Positions 31,334 to 40,907 of a DNA stretch of 64,000 nucleotides are shown piece by piece (position 1 is the stretch's first letter; each line of letters starts with the position of its first letter). Origin of the DNA: Streptococcus sp. 29896 (GTDB lineage: Bacteria; Bacillota; Bacilli; Lactobacillales; Streptococcaceae). Location: assembly GCF_032594915.1 (NCBI RefSeq), contig NZ_CP118733.1:1-64000 (forward strand), in the 5' to 3' direction. Under the pieces are notes generated by a model. The model worked only from the letters and a program-made list of their open reading frames with translations, was not told the DNA's origin and did not search any database. The position numbers were made by a program, and so were the translations under genes.

Positions 31334-34300
31334 ATGGCGAAGCGGATTTTTGTTGAGAAGAAGGCAGATTTTCAGATTAAGGCGGAGGCTCTTCGTAAGG
31401 AGTTGACCCATAATTTGCAGCTGACGAGTTTGACGAGTGTACGTCTGGTGCAGGTGTATGATGTCTTTCATCTGGAGGAGGACTTGCTGGAGCAAGCTAT
31501 TAAGCATATCTTTACCGAGCAGGTGACGGACAAGGTCTTGTCGGAAGCGGAACTGGGCTTGGAGGAAGCTGCTTATTTTGCGATTGAGGCTCTTCCTGGT
31601 CAGTTTGACCAGCGGGCTGTCAGCAGTCAGGAGGCCCTTCTCTTATTGGGCAGTCGTCAGGAGGTGCGTGTCAATACAGGTCAGCTCTATATCTTGAATG
31701 GCGATGTGCGGGAAGAAGAGTTAGCTGCTATCAAGAACTATTTGCTCAACCCTGTGGATTCGCGTTTCAAGGACTTGGAAGCTCCTTTGGTGGCACAGGA
31801 GTTTTCGGTGTCAGATGCGACTATTCCAAGCTTGGACTTTTTTGATAGCTATGGGGCAGAGGAATTTGCAACCTACAAGCGTGAGGCTGGCTTGGCTATG
31901 GAAGTGGAAGACCTGCTCTTTATTCAGGACTATTTCAAGTCAATCGGTCGAGTGCCAACTGAGACGGAGCTCAAGGTCTTGGATACCTATTGGAGTGATC
32001 ACTGCCGTCATACGACGTTTGAAACAGAACTCAGGTCTATAGACTTTTCAGCTTCAAAATTCCACAAGCAATTGCAGGCGACTTATGACAAGTACCTGGT
32101 GATGCGGACAGAATTAGGTCGGACAGACAAACCGCAGACGCTTATGGATATGGCGACGATTTTTGGTCGCTATGAGAGAGCAAATGGTCGACTGGATGAT
32201 ATGGAAGTGTCGGATGAAATCAATGCCTGCTCGGTGGAGATTGAAGTGGATGTGGACGGCGTGAAAGAGCCGTGGCTCCTCATGTTCAAGAATGAAACCC
32301 ACAATCACCCTACAGAAATCGAGCCTTTCGGTGGTGCGGCAACCTGTATCGGGGGAGCTATTCGTGATCCTTTGTCAGGTCGTTCTTATGTTTATCAAGC
32401 TATGCGGATTTCAGGTGCGGGTGATATTACCCAGCCTCTGACGGCTACTCGCTCAGGGAAATTGCCACAGCAAATCATTTCAAAAACAGCGGCACATGGT
32501 TATTCTTCATACGGTAACCAAATCGGTCTTGCGACCACCTATGTACGTGAATACTTCCATCCAGGCTTTGTCGCTAAACGGATGGAATTAGGTGCCGTGG
32601 TTGGTGCTGCTCCCAAGGAAAATGTGGTCCGTGAAAAACCAGTCGCAGGCGATGTGGTTATCTTGTTAGGAGGCAAAACAGGTCGAGATGGTATCGGTGG
32701 GGCAACAGGCTCATCTAAGGTGCAGACAGTTGAGTCTGTGGAAACGGCTGGAGCGGAAGTCCAAAAAGGAAATGCCATTGAAGAACGTAAAATCCAACGT
32801 TTGTTCCGAAATGGTGACGTCACTCGTCTCATTAAAAAATCCAATGACTTCGGTGCAGGCGGTGTCTGCGTAGCCATTGGGGAGCTGGCGGACGGTCTTG
32901 AAATCGATTTGGATAAGGTTCCTCTAAAGTATGCAGGCTTGAATGGAACGGAGATTGCCATTTCTGAATCACAAGAGCGGATGAGCGTCGTTGTCCGTCC
33001 TCAAGATATGGAAACCTTCATCGCAGCCTGCCGTGAGGAAAATATCCATGCAGTTGTCGTAGCCAAAGTGACTGAAAAACCAAACCTAGTCATGACCTGG
33101 AATGGACAAATCATTGTTGATTTGGAGCGTTCCTTCCTTGATACTAACGGTGTGCGTGTGGTCGTTGATGCTAAGGTGGTTGACAGTGCTGTCAACTTGC
33201 CAGAAAGGCGTAAAACAGCTGCTGAAACCCTGCAAGAAGACTTGAAAGAACTGTTGTCAGACCTCAACCATGCCAGTCAAAAAGGTTTGCAGACAATTTT
33301 TGACTCGTCTGTTGGTCGTTCAACCGTCAACCACCCACTCGGAGGTCGTCACCAGCTGACTCCGACAGAAAGTTCGGTACAGAAGTTGCCTGTCCAACAG
33401 GGTGTGACGACCACGGCTTCTGTTATGGCTCAGGGCTATCATCCTTACCTAGCAGACTGGTCACCTTACCATGGAGCAGCCTATGCGGTCATTGAAGCGA
33501 CAGCTCGCTTGGTGGCAACAGGGGCTAACTGGTCCAAGGCTCGCTTCTCTTATCAAGAGTATTTCCAGCGAATGGACAAGCAGGCAGAGCGTTTTGGTCA
33601 GCCAGTAGCAGCACTTCTGGGCTCTATCGAGGCTCAGATTCAGCTTGGTTTGCCGTCTATCGGTGGTAAGGACTCCATGTCTGGGACCTTTGAGGACTTG
33701 ACAGTTCCGCCGACCCTGGTTGCCTTTGGTGTGACAACGGCAGACAGCCGCAAGGTTCTATCACCTGAGTTCAAGGCGGCTGGCGAGCATATCTATTATC
33801 TTCCAGGTCAGATTTTGTCAGAAGACATTGATTTTGCCTTGATCAAGTCTAATTTTGAGGCTTTTGAAAAATGGCAGAGCGATTATGTGATTACGGCTGC
33901 TAGTGCAGTCAAGTACGGCGGTGTCTTAGAAAGTCTAGCCCTCATGTCCTTTGGTAACCAGCTCGGTGCAGAAATCGAGTTGGCGGAGCTTGAAACCAGC
34001 TTGACAGGTCAGCTAGGTGGCTTTGTCTTCACATCGCAAGAAGACATTCCAGATGCTGTGAAAATCGGTCAAACAACAACAGACTTTACACTGCTTGTCA
34101 ATGGTGTCAACCTAGCTGGACAGGGCCTACAAGCTGCCTTTGAAGGTAAGTTTGAAGAAGTCTATCCAACAGAATTTGAACAGGCGACAGACTTACAGGA
34201 TATTCCTGCAATCACAAGTTCAGCGGTTATACAAGCCAAAGAAACAGTCGAATTACCGCTTGTTTACATCCCAGTATTCCCGGGAACCAACTCAGAATAC

Positions 34301-35053
34301 GACTCCGCCAAGGCTTTTGAACAGGCTGGTGCCAAGGTCAATCTGGTTCCATTTGTGACTTTGGATGCGGCAAGTATTGAACAGTCCGTTGACACAATGG
34401 TTGACAATATTGACAAGGCCAACATCCTTTTCTTCGCAGGAGGATTCTCCGCTGCGGATGAGCCAGATGGGTCTGCTAAGTTTATCGTGACCATCTTACG
34501 AAACGCCAAGGTCCGCTCTGCTATTGACCAATTTATCGAAAAAGGTGGCCTCATCATCGGTATCTGTAATGGCTTCCAGGCCCTTGTCAAATCGGGCTTG
34601 CTGCCGTATGGAAACTTTGAGGAGGCAGGAGAAAACAGTCCGACCCTCTTCTACAACGATGCCAATCAGCACGTTGCCAAAATGGTGGAAACACGGATTG
34701 CTAATGTCAACTCACCGTGGTTGGCAGGTGTTCAAGTCGGCGACATTCACGCTATCCCAGTTTCTCATGGGGAAGGAAAATTTGTGGTGACGGACGAGGA
34801 ATTTGCTACCTTGCGTGACAATGGTCAGATTTTCAGCCAGTATGTTGAGTTTACAGGTCAGCCAAGCATGGACTCTAAGTACAATCCAAATGGTTCTAGT
34901 CATGCCATTGAAGGCATTACCAGCCGAAATGGTCAGATTATCGGGAAAATGGGACACTCAGAACGTTATGAGGAGGGGCTTTTCCAGAATATTCCAGGTA
35001 AGAAAGACCAAGGGCTCTTTGTTTCAGCAGTTCGCTATTTTACAGGAAAATAA
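31334..35053 (+). CDS. purL: Phosphoribosylformylglycinamidine synthase, single-chain
   Basis: PurL converts FGAR to FGAM with glutamine nitrogen. The 1,239-residue protein is the large form found in streptococci and enterobacteria: AIR-synthase-like domains with ETHNHPTEIEPFGGAATCIGG, then a C-terminal class I glutaminase with the nucleophile in GICNGFQALV and VSHGEGKF. I start it at the ATG at 31334 (MAKRIFVEKK), 9 bases after AAGGA; the TTG at 31325 would touch the ribosome site. Confidence 0.96.
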   Translation: MAKRIFVEKKADFQIKAEALRKELTHNLQLTSLTSVRLVQVYDVFHLEEDLLEQAIKHIFTEQVTDKVLSEAELGLEEAAYFAIEALPGQFDQRAVSSQEALLLLGSRQEVRVNTGQLYILNGDVREEELAAIKNYLLNPVDSRFKDLEAPLVAQEFSVSDATIPSLDFFDSYGAEEFATYKREAGLAMEVEDLLFIQDYFKSIGRVPTETELKVLDTYWSDHCRHTTFETELRSIDFSASKFHKQLQATYDKYLVMRTELGRTDKPQTLMDMATIFGRYERANGRLDDMEVSDEINACSVEIEVDVDGVKEPWLLMFKNETHNHPTEIEPFGGAATCIGGAIRDPLSGRSYVYQAMRISGAGDITQPLTATRSGKLPQQIISKTAAHGYSSYGNQIGLATTYVREYFHPGFVAKRMELGAVVGAAPKENVVREKPVAGDVVILLGGKTGRDGIGGATGSSKVQTVESVETAGAEVQKGNAIEERKIQRLFRNGDVTRLIKKSNDFGAGGVCVAIGELADGLEIDLDKVPLKYAGLNGTEIAISESQERMSVVVRPQDMETFIAACREENIHAVVVAKVTEKPNLVMTWNGQIIVDLERSFLDTNGVRVVVDAKVVDSAVNLPERRKTAAETLQEDLKELLSDLNHASQKGLQTIFDSSVGRSTVNHPLGGRHQLTPTESSVQKLPVQQGVTTTASVMAQGYHPYLADWSPYHGAAYAVIEATARLVATGANWSKARFSYQEYFQRMDKQAERFGQPVAALLGSIEAQIQLGLPSIGGKDSMSGTFEDLTVPPTLVAFGVTTADSRKVLSPEFKAAGEHIYYLPGQILSEDIDFALIKSNFEAFEKWQSDYVITAASAVKYGGVLESLALMSFGNQLGAEIELAELETSLTGQLGGFVFTSQEDIPDAVKIGQTTTDFTLLVNGVNLAGQGLQAAFEGKFEEVYPTEFEQATDLQDIPAITSSAVIQAKETVELPLVYIPVFPGTNSEYDSAKAFEQAGAKVNLVPFVTLDAASIEQSVDTMVDNIDKANILFFAGGFSAADEPDGSAKFIVTILRNAKVRSAIDQFIEKGGLIIGICNGFQALVKSGLLPYGNFEEAGENSPTLFYNDANQHVAKMVETRIANVNSPWLAGVQVGDIHAIPVSHGEGKFVVTDEEFATLRDNGQIFSQYVEFTGQPSMDSKYNPNGSSHAIEGITSRNGQIIGKMGHSERYEEGLFQNIPGKKDQGLFVSAVRYFTGK

Positions 35054-35055
35054 CT

Positions 35056-36510
35056 ATGACATATGAAGTTAAATCACTCAATGAAGAATGTGGTGTTTTC
35101 GGCATTTGGGGACATCCGCAGGCTGCTCAGGTGACCTATTTTGGCCTCCACAGTTTGCAGCACCGAGGGCAAGAAGGAGCAGGAATTTTAGCAAATGATG
35201 CTGGTTTCCTGCGTCGCCATCGGAACACAGGCTTGATTGCAGAAGTTTTTAAAAATCCAGCGGATTTGGAGGCTCTGACAGGAAATGCAGCCATCGGTCA
35301 TGTTCGCTATGCGACCTCAGGTTCTGCTTCTATCAACAATATCCAGCCTTTTCTCTTTGATTTCTCAGATATGCAGGTAGGGTTGGCACATAATGGTAAT
35401 CTGACTAACGCTGTCAGTCTGAGGGCAGAATTGGAAAAGAATGGCTCTATCTTTTCAAGTTCCTCTGATACTGAGATTTTGATGCACCTGATTCGTCGCA
35501 GTCACAACCCAGATTTCATAGGGAAAATCAAGGAAGCCCTCAATACTGTTAAGGGTGGATTTGCCTACTTGATTATGCTGGAAGACAAATTGGTTGCAGC
35601 ATTGGACCCAAATGGTTTCCGTCCGCTTTCAATAGGTAAAATGAAAAACGGAGCTTGGGTGGTTGCCAGTGAAACCTGTGCATTTGAAGTTGTCGGAGCC
35701 GAGTGGGTTCGTGATGTCCTGCCTGGTGAACTAGCGATTATCGATGACTCGGGAGTTCATTACGATACCTATACGAATGACACGCAGCTAGCAGTTTGTT
35801 CTATGGAATATGTCTATTTTGCTCGACCAGATTCGGTTATCCATGGTGTCAATGTCCATACGGCACGTAAAAACATGGGCCGTCGTTTGGCCCAGGAGTT
35901 CAAACATGAAGCAGACATTGTCGTCGGTGTGCCAAACTCCTCCCTCTCCGCAGCCAGCGGATTCTCTGAGGAATCCGGTCTACCCAATGAAATGGGGCTG
36001 ATAAAAAATCAATACACCCAGCGGACCTTTATCCAACCGACGCAGGAGCTCCGCGAACAAGGCGTCCGCATGAAGTTGTCAGCCGTGTCAAGTATTGTAA
36101 AGGGAAAACGTGTGGTCATGGTTGATGACTCCATCGTTCGAGGAACAACCAGTCGTCGCATTGTTCAGCTCTTGCGGGAAGCAGGAGCAGCAGAAGTCCA
36201 TGTGGCTATTGGTAGCCCAGAACTTAAGTATCCATGTTTTTACGGGATTGACATTCAGACCCGTCGAGAATTGATTTCAGCCAATCACACAGTTGATGAG
36301 GTCTGTGAGATTATCGGAGCTGACAGTCTGACTTACCTCTCTCTTGAAGGTATGATTGAGGCCATTGGTATCGACACCGATGCTCCAAAAGGTGGACTCT
36401 GTGTGGCCTATTTTGACGGAGAATTTCCAACTCCTCTATATGACTATGAGGAAGAGTACCTCCGTAGCCTAGAAGAGAAAACGAGTTTTTATATCGAGAA
36501 TGTCAAGTAA
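35056..36510 (+). CDS. purF: Amidophosphoribosyltransferase
   Basis: PurF makes phosphoribosylamine from PRPP and glutamine, the committed purine step. The 484-residue protein begins MTYEVKSLNEECGVFGIWGH. In the family the propeptide is removed so that Cys12 becomes the N-terminal nucleophile. The PRPP loop VVMVDDSIVRGTTSRRIV lies near 353-370. It follows purL by 2 bases. Allosteric inhibition by AMP/GMP is known for the family. Confidence 0.97.
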   Translation: MTYEVKSLNEECGVFGIWGHPQAAQVTYFGLHSLQHRGQEGAGILANDAGFLRRHRNTGLIAEVFKNPADLEALTGNAAIGHVRYATSGSASINNIQPFLFDFSDMQVGLAHNGNLTNAVSLRAELEKNGSIFSSSSDTEILMHLIRRSHNPDFIGKIKEALNTVKGGFAYLIMLEDKLVAALDPNGFRPLSIGKMKNGAWVVASETCAFEVVGAEWVRDVLPGELAIIDDSGVHYDTYTNDTQLAVCSMEYVYFARPDSVIHGVNVHTARKNMGRRLAQEFKHEADIVVGVPNSSLSAASGFSEESGLPNEMGLIKNQYTQRTFIQPTQELREQGVRMKLSAVSSIVKGKRVVMVDDSIVRGTTSRRIVQLLREAGAAEVHVAIGSPELKYPCFYGIDIQTRRELISANHTVDEVCEIIGADSLTYLSLEGMIEAIGIDTDAPKGGLCVAYFDGEFPTPLYDYEEEYLRSLEEKTSFYIENVK

Positions 36511-36520
36511 GTAACAGAGT

Positions 36521-36538
36521 TGTCAAGTACGCTTGACA
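36521..36538 (+). other. Hairpin with TACG loop between purF and purM
   Basis: TGTCAAG-TACG-CTTGACA is a perfect 7-pair hairpin without a T run, so it is more likely a processing or stability element than a terminator. Confidence 0.55.
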
Positions 36539-36566
36539 GACCTGTAAACTGTTGAAAGGAATTAAA

Positions 36567-37589
36567 ATGACAAATAAAAATGCCTACGCCCAATCGGGCG
36601 TTGATGTCGAAGCTGGCTATGAAGTGGTTGAGCGGATTAAGAAGCATGTGGCTCGGACAGAACGTTTGGGTGTTATGGGAGCCCTCGGTGGTTTTGGAGG
36701 TATGTTTGATCTGACCAAGCTGGATGTCAAAGAGCCAGTCTTGGTATCTGGGACAGACGGTGTCGGCACAAAGCTCATGCTGGCTATCCAGTACGACAAA
36801 CACGACACAATCGGTCAAGATTGTGTGGCCATGTGTGTCAACGACATCATCGCTGCAGGTGCGGAGCCACTTTACTTCCTCGACTACATTGCGACTGGAA
36901 AAAATGAGCCAGCCAAGCTGGAGCAGGTGGTTGCAGGTGTTGCGGAAGGCTGTGTCCAGGCTGGTTGCGGCTTGATTGGCGGTGAGACGGCTGAAATGCC
37001 TGGCATGTACGGCGAGGATGACTATGATCTGGCTGGCTTTGCTGTCGGTATTGCGGAGAAGTCTCAGATTATTGACGGCAGTAAGGTCCAGGAGGGCGAC
37101 ATTCTCCTCGGCTTGGCCTCAAGCGGCATCCACTCCAACGGCTATTCCCTAGTCCGTCGTGTATTTGCGGATGTTGCTGGCGACGCTCTGTTGCCAGAGC
37201 TCAATGGCAGAGCTCTAAAGGATGTCCTCTTAGAGCCGACCCGTATCTATGTCCAGCAGGTGTTGCCTCTGGTAAAAGCAGGGCTGGTCAACGGCATTGC
37301 CCATATCACAGGCGGTGGTTTCATCGAAAATATTCCCCGTATGTTTGCGGACAACCTTGCAGCTGAGATTGAGGAAGATAAGATTCCAATCCTTCCAATC
37401 TTTACTGCCCTTGAAAAATACGGCCAAATCAAGCACGAAGAAATGTTTGAAATCTTCAATATGGGTATCGGTCTGGTATTGGCTGTCAGTCCAGACAAGG
37501 TTGATAGTGTCTGTCAACTAGTTGACGAGGAGGTTTACACTATTGGACGTATCATCGCCAAGGAAGATAAGAGCGTGGTCATCAAATGA
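36567..37589 (+). CDS. purM: Phosphoribosylformylglycinamidine cyclo-ligase
   Basis: PurM (AIR synthetase) closes the imidazole ring of FGAM. The 340-residue protein has [21 protein letters not shown] at the start, [12 protein letters not shown] near 71 and [11 protein letters not shown] near 146. The ATG at 36567 follows AAAGGA by 6 bases. A TTG at 36552 would precede the ribosome site and is rejected. It overlaps purN by 4 bases. Confidence 0.96.
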   Translation: MTNKNAYAQSGVDVEAGYEVVERIKKHVARTERLGVMGALGGFGGMFDLTKLDVKEPVLVSGTDGVGTKLMLAIQYDKHDTIGQDCVAMCVNDIIAAGAEPLYFLDYIATGKNEPAKLEQVVAGVAEGCVQAGCGLIGGETAEMPGMYGEDDYDLAGFAVGIAEKSQIIDGSKVQEGDILLGLASSGIHSNGYSLVRRVFADVAGDALLPELNGRALKDVLLEPTRIYVQQVLPLVKAGLVNGIAHITGGGFIENIPRMFADNLAAEIEEDKIPILPIFTALEKYGQIKHEEMFEIFNMGIGLVLAVSPDKVDSVCQLVDEEVYTIGRIIAKEDKSVVIK

Positions 37590-38140
37590 AACGAATAGCT
37601 GTTTTTGCCAGCGGGTCCGGCTCTAATTTCCAAGTCATCGCAGAGCAGTTTGAAGTAGCATTCGTCTTTTCAGACCGTAGAAATGCCTATGTCTTGGAAC
37701 GGGCTGAAAAACTAGGTGTGCCAGCATTTACTTTTGAATTAAAAGAATTTGCGGATAAGCAGGCTTACGAAGAAGCCCTCATCCAACTCTTAGACAAGCA
37801 CCAGATTGACTTGGTGGTCTTGGCAGGCTATATGAAGATTGTGGGACCAACCCTGCTGGCTCAGTATGAAGGTAGGATCATCAATATCCACCCAGCCTAC
37901 TTGCCTGAATTTCCAGGAGCTCATGGAATTGAAGATGCCTGGCAGGCAGGAGTATCTGAAAGTGGCGTAACAGTCCACTGGGTTGATAGCGGTGTCGACA
38001 CAGGACAAATTATCAAACAAGTCCGTGTGCCTAGACTAGCTAATGATAGTTTAGAAAGCTTCGAAGCCAGAATACATGAAGCAGAATACCAACTCTATCC
38101 AGCAGTCTTGGAGGAGTTGGGGGTAGTGAGGAGAAAATGA
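37586..38140 (+). CDS. purN: Phosphoribosylglycinamide formyltransferase
   Basis: PurN adds the first formyl group, from 10-formyl-THF, to GAR. The 184-residue protein has [13 protein letters not shown] at the start, the catalytic [15 protein letters not shown] (Asn-His) and [14 protein letters not shown] with the catalytic Asp. It overlaps both purM (ATGA) and the accessory gene that follows (ATGA), where purH would normally follow directly. Confidence 0.96.
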   Translation: MKRIAVFASGSGSNFQVIAEQFEVAFVFSDRRNAYVLERAEKLGVPAFTFELKEFADKQAYEEALIQLLDKHQIDLVVLAGYMKIVGPTLLAQYEGRIINIHPAYLPEFPGAHGIEDAWQAGVSESGVTVHWVDSGVDTGQIIKQVRVPRLANDSLESFEARIHEAEYQLYPAVLEELGVVRRK

Positions 38141-39234
38141 AAAAACATCAGGTAAAAGGATATTTATTAGAGCTTGTACTAGCAAAACTATTGAAAGTTA
38201 ACGGGTATGATTTAGTTATAACTACAAGTACTGATATTGTACAACGAGGAAACGGATTGAACGTTAAAGGAAGAGGAGGATATCATCAATTTGATTCATT
38301 AGGAACATTTCGTATTACCCCACCTTTTGTTTATCCTATACGGTTATTTCTGGAGGCTAAATTTTATGCTGCAACCTATAAAGTAGGTATAGATCGAGTA
38401 AGGATGGGTGTTGGGATTTTACAAGATGTGAATACTAATTACTCTACAGTTCATATGACAAGTGTAGAGTTAGAATTGCCTAAATATAATTATAATTATG
38501 CTATTTTTTCTACTTCTGGATTTACGGACGATGCTCAAAGAATGGCTATAGCTCACAAAATTTATCTAATGGATTTATCCTCAGGCTGCTATAGTTGGAT
38601 TAAAGACTTTATAAATCAAATTGTAGATAGATTATTTAATCTTCATAGTGTTAATGGTGAAAGTATTGGGAAAGATATTGTTAATGATTTCAAGGAAAAA
38701 TTTACTACATGGATTGGTAACTTGAATGATTATTCATTGAATAATTGGATAGATATAGATTATCAAGACTCTGTTATTAGCGAATTTAAACATCGTTTAG
38801 AAGTTGTTGATAGTATTTATATAGCAAGTACAAAAAGTTCACAGATTATAGCGCTCATACCTGACAATGATGATAAATTTCGTGAATCATTACGTAGAAA
38901 CCCACATCAAGATGTTACAATTACTTGGAATGAATCAGAGAATGGTACTTGGATAGTGAGACCTACTGTCGATAATGGAGAATATAGACTTACTTTTCAA
39001 TTACCTCCGATTATACAAGATTATATTTTCAATAATTCAGTAAATCAATATGATAGTGCTTATGATGAAAAAAGAAGGTCATTTGGGTTACTGAGTTTTA
39101 TTGCTTATCTGGATAATGAGAATCCAACTTTGTGTACGCTAAAATTTAATGAGGAAGAAACTAAAACTTTGGTAGGACAATATAATCATCAGTTAAGATT
39201 GGAGAGTAGAGATGACAAAACGTGCGTTAATTAG
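38137..39234 (+). CDS. Accessory protein with PD-(D/E)xK nuclease-like domain, inside the pur operon
   Basis: I do not recognise this 365-residue protein as a named family. Its first 100 residues fit a restriction-endonuclease-like fold: a helix with Glu12 ([18 protein letters not shown]), a strand turn ending in Asp53 (HQFDSLG), and E73-A-K75 on a strand (LFLEAKFY), the D...ExK pattern of Mrr-type enzymes. The rest has no motif I know. It is much more AT-rich than its neighbours. Its ATG overlaps the purN stop (ATGA) and its end overlaps purH by 23 bases, so it is coupled into the operon. A stand-alone type IV-like restriction or other defence nuclease is the likeliest reading, by inference. 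Confidence 0.7.
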   Translation: MKKHQVKGYLLELVLAKLLKVNGYDLVITTSTDIVQRGNGLNVKGRGGYHQFDSLGTFRITPPFVYPIRLFLEAKFYAATYKVGIDRVRMGVGILQDVNTNYSTVHMTSVELELPKYNYNYAIFSTSGFTDDAQRMAIAHKIYLMDLSSGCYSWIKDFINQIVDRLFNLHSVNGESIGKDIVNDFKEKFTTWIGNLNDYSLNNWIDIDYQDSVISEFKHRLEVVDSIYIASTKSSQIIALIPDNDDKFRESLRRNPHQDVTITWNESENGTWIVRPTVDNGEYRLTFQLPPIIQDYIFNNSVNQYDSAYDEKRRSFGLLSFIAYLDNENPTLCTLKFNEEETKTLVGQYNHQLRLESRDDKTCVN

Positions 39235-40759
39235 CGTATCCGACAAGGCAGGCATCGTGGAGTTTGCCCAGGAATTGATCAAACTTGGTTGGGAAATCAT
39301 CTCGACAGGAGGCACAAAGGTTGCCTTGGATCAGGCAGGCGTAACCACCATCGCCATTGACGATGTGACCGGTTTTCCAGAGATGATGGACGGTCGTGTC
39401 AAGACTCTTCATCCGAAAATACACGGTGGTTTGTTAGCACGTCGGGATTTGGACAGCCACCTACAAGCAGCCAGCGACCATGAAATCGACTTGATTGACT
39501 TGGTGGTGGTTAACCTCTATCCCTTCAAAGAAACCATTCTGCGTCCAGACGTGACCTACGACTTGGCGGTGGAGAACATCGACATCGGCGGGCCGTCCAT
39601 GCTCCGTTCAGCAGCCAAGAACCACGCCAGCGTGACCGTTGTGGTGGATCCGGCAGATTATCCGACGGTTTTAGGGGAAATTGCAGAGCAGGGTGAGACG
39701 GCTTACTCAACGCGTCAGCGATTGGCTGCCAAGGTTTTCCGTCACACCGCAGCCTACGATGCCTTGATTGCAGATTACTTCACCAAGCAAGTTGGTGAAG
39801 AAAAGCCTGAAAAACTTACCATTACCTACGACCTCAATCAGCCTATGCGTTACGGAGAAAATCCTCAACAGAATGCGGATTTCTACCAAAATGCCCTTCC
39901 GACTGACTATTCGATTGCCTCTGCCAAGCAGTTAAATGGTAAGGAGCTGTCTTTCAACAATATTCGTGATGCGGATGCGGCTATTCGGATTATTCGTGAT
40001 TTCAAGTACCGTCCAACTGTTGTGGCTCTTAAACATATGAATCCTTGTGGTATTGGACAGGCAGAAACCATTGAACAGGCTTGGTATTACGCTTATGAGG
40101 CTGATCCAGTATCGATTTTCGGAGGCATCGTCGTGCTGAACAGGGAAGTGGATGCTGCGACGGCTGAAAAGATGCACCCGATTTTCTTAGAAATCATCAT
40201 CGCACCGAGCTACTCGGCAGAAGCGCTAGCTATTTTGACCAATAAAAAGAAAAATCTTCGGATTTTAGAGTTGGCTTTTGATGCACAGGATGCGAGCGAA
40301 GTTGAAAAAGAGTTCACAGGCGTTGTCGGCGGGCTCTTGGTGCAGGATCAGGACGTGGTGGTGGAAAGCCCAACGGACTGGCAGGTGGTGACCGAGCGTC
40401 AACCGTCCGAGCAAGAGTGGGCGGCCATGGAGTTCGCTTGGAAGTCCTCCAAGTATGTCAAGTCCAACGGCATCATCATCACCAATGACAAGATGACCTT
40501 GGGCGTGGGACCAGGGCAAACCAACCGTGTGGCTTCCGTCCGTATCGCTATCGAGCAGGCCAAGGACCGTTTGGAAGGAGCTGTTTTGGCATCGGATGCC
40601 TTTTTCCCCTTTGCTGATAATGTGGAAGAAATCGCTGCGGCAGGAATCAAGGCTATTATCCAACCAGGTGGCTCTGTCCGCGACCAAGATTCCATTGACA
40701 TGGCCAACAAGTACGGCTTGACCATGGTCTTTACAGGAGTCAGACATTTTAGACATTGA
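39212..40759 (+). CDS. purH: Bifunctional AICAR formyltransferase/IMP cyclohydrolase
   Basis: PurH carries out the last two steps to IMP. The 515-residue protein has the N-terminal MGS-like cyclohydrolase domain ([40 protein letters not shown]) and the C-terminal formyltransferase with [10 protein letters not shown] and [12 protein letters not shown]. Its ATG lies inside the upstream accessory gene, with GGAGAG 7 bases before it. A strong terminator follows, ending this arm of the pathway. Confidence 0.97.
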   Translation: MTKRALISVSDKAGIVEFAQELIKLGWEIISTGGTKVALDQAGVTTIAIDDVTGFPEMMDGRVKTLHPKIHGGLLARRDLDSHLQAASDHEIDLIDLVVVNLYPFKETILRPDVTYDLAVENIDIGGPSMLRSAAKNHASVTVVVDPADYPTVLGEIAEQGETAYSTRQRLAAKVFRHTAAYDALIADYFTKQVGEEKPEKLTITYDLNQPMRYGENPQQNADFYQNALPTDYSIASAKQLNGKELSFNNIRDADAAIRIIRDFKYRPTVVALKHMNPCGIGQAETIEQAWYYAYEADPVSIFGGIVVLNREVDAATAEKMHPIFLEIIIAPSYSAEALAILTNKKKNLRILELAFDAQDASEVEKEFTGVVGGLLVQDQDVVVESPTDWQVVTERQPSEQEWAAMEFAWKSSKYVKSNGIIITNDKMTLGVGPGQTNRVASVRIAIEQAKDRLEGAVLASDAFFPFADNVEEIAAAGIKAIIQPGGSVRDQDSIDMANKYGLTMVFTGVRHFRH

Positions 40760-40778
40760 GAATTTAGAGAAATAGGAA

Positions 40779-40808
40779 CACCCCAGCTGGAGAAGTTGGG
40801 GTGGTTTT
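40779..40808 (+). terminator. Terminator of purH
   Basis: CACCCCAGCT and AGTTGGGGTG pair around a short loop and run into GTTTTT. Confidence 0.85.
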
Positions 40809-40834
40809 TATAAAAATTCTTTATTAGATTTATT

Positions 40835-40862
40835 TTGGTTACTTGTCATTTTATGTTAGAAT
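40835..40862 (+). promoter_or_regulatory. Promoter of the orphan gene after purH
   Basis: TTGGTT and TAGAAT with a 16-base spacer, the -10 preceded by TGT. An AAGGGGAAGG ribosome site follows at 40896. Confidence 0.6.
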
Positions 40863-40907
40863 AAAACTAGATATTGGTTAATCATTTTTTATAGTTAAGG
40901 GGAAGGT

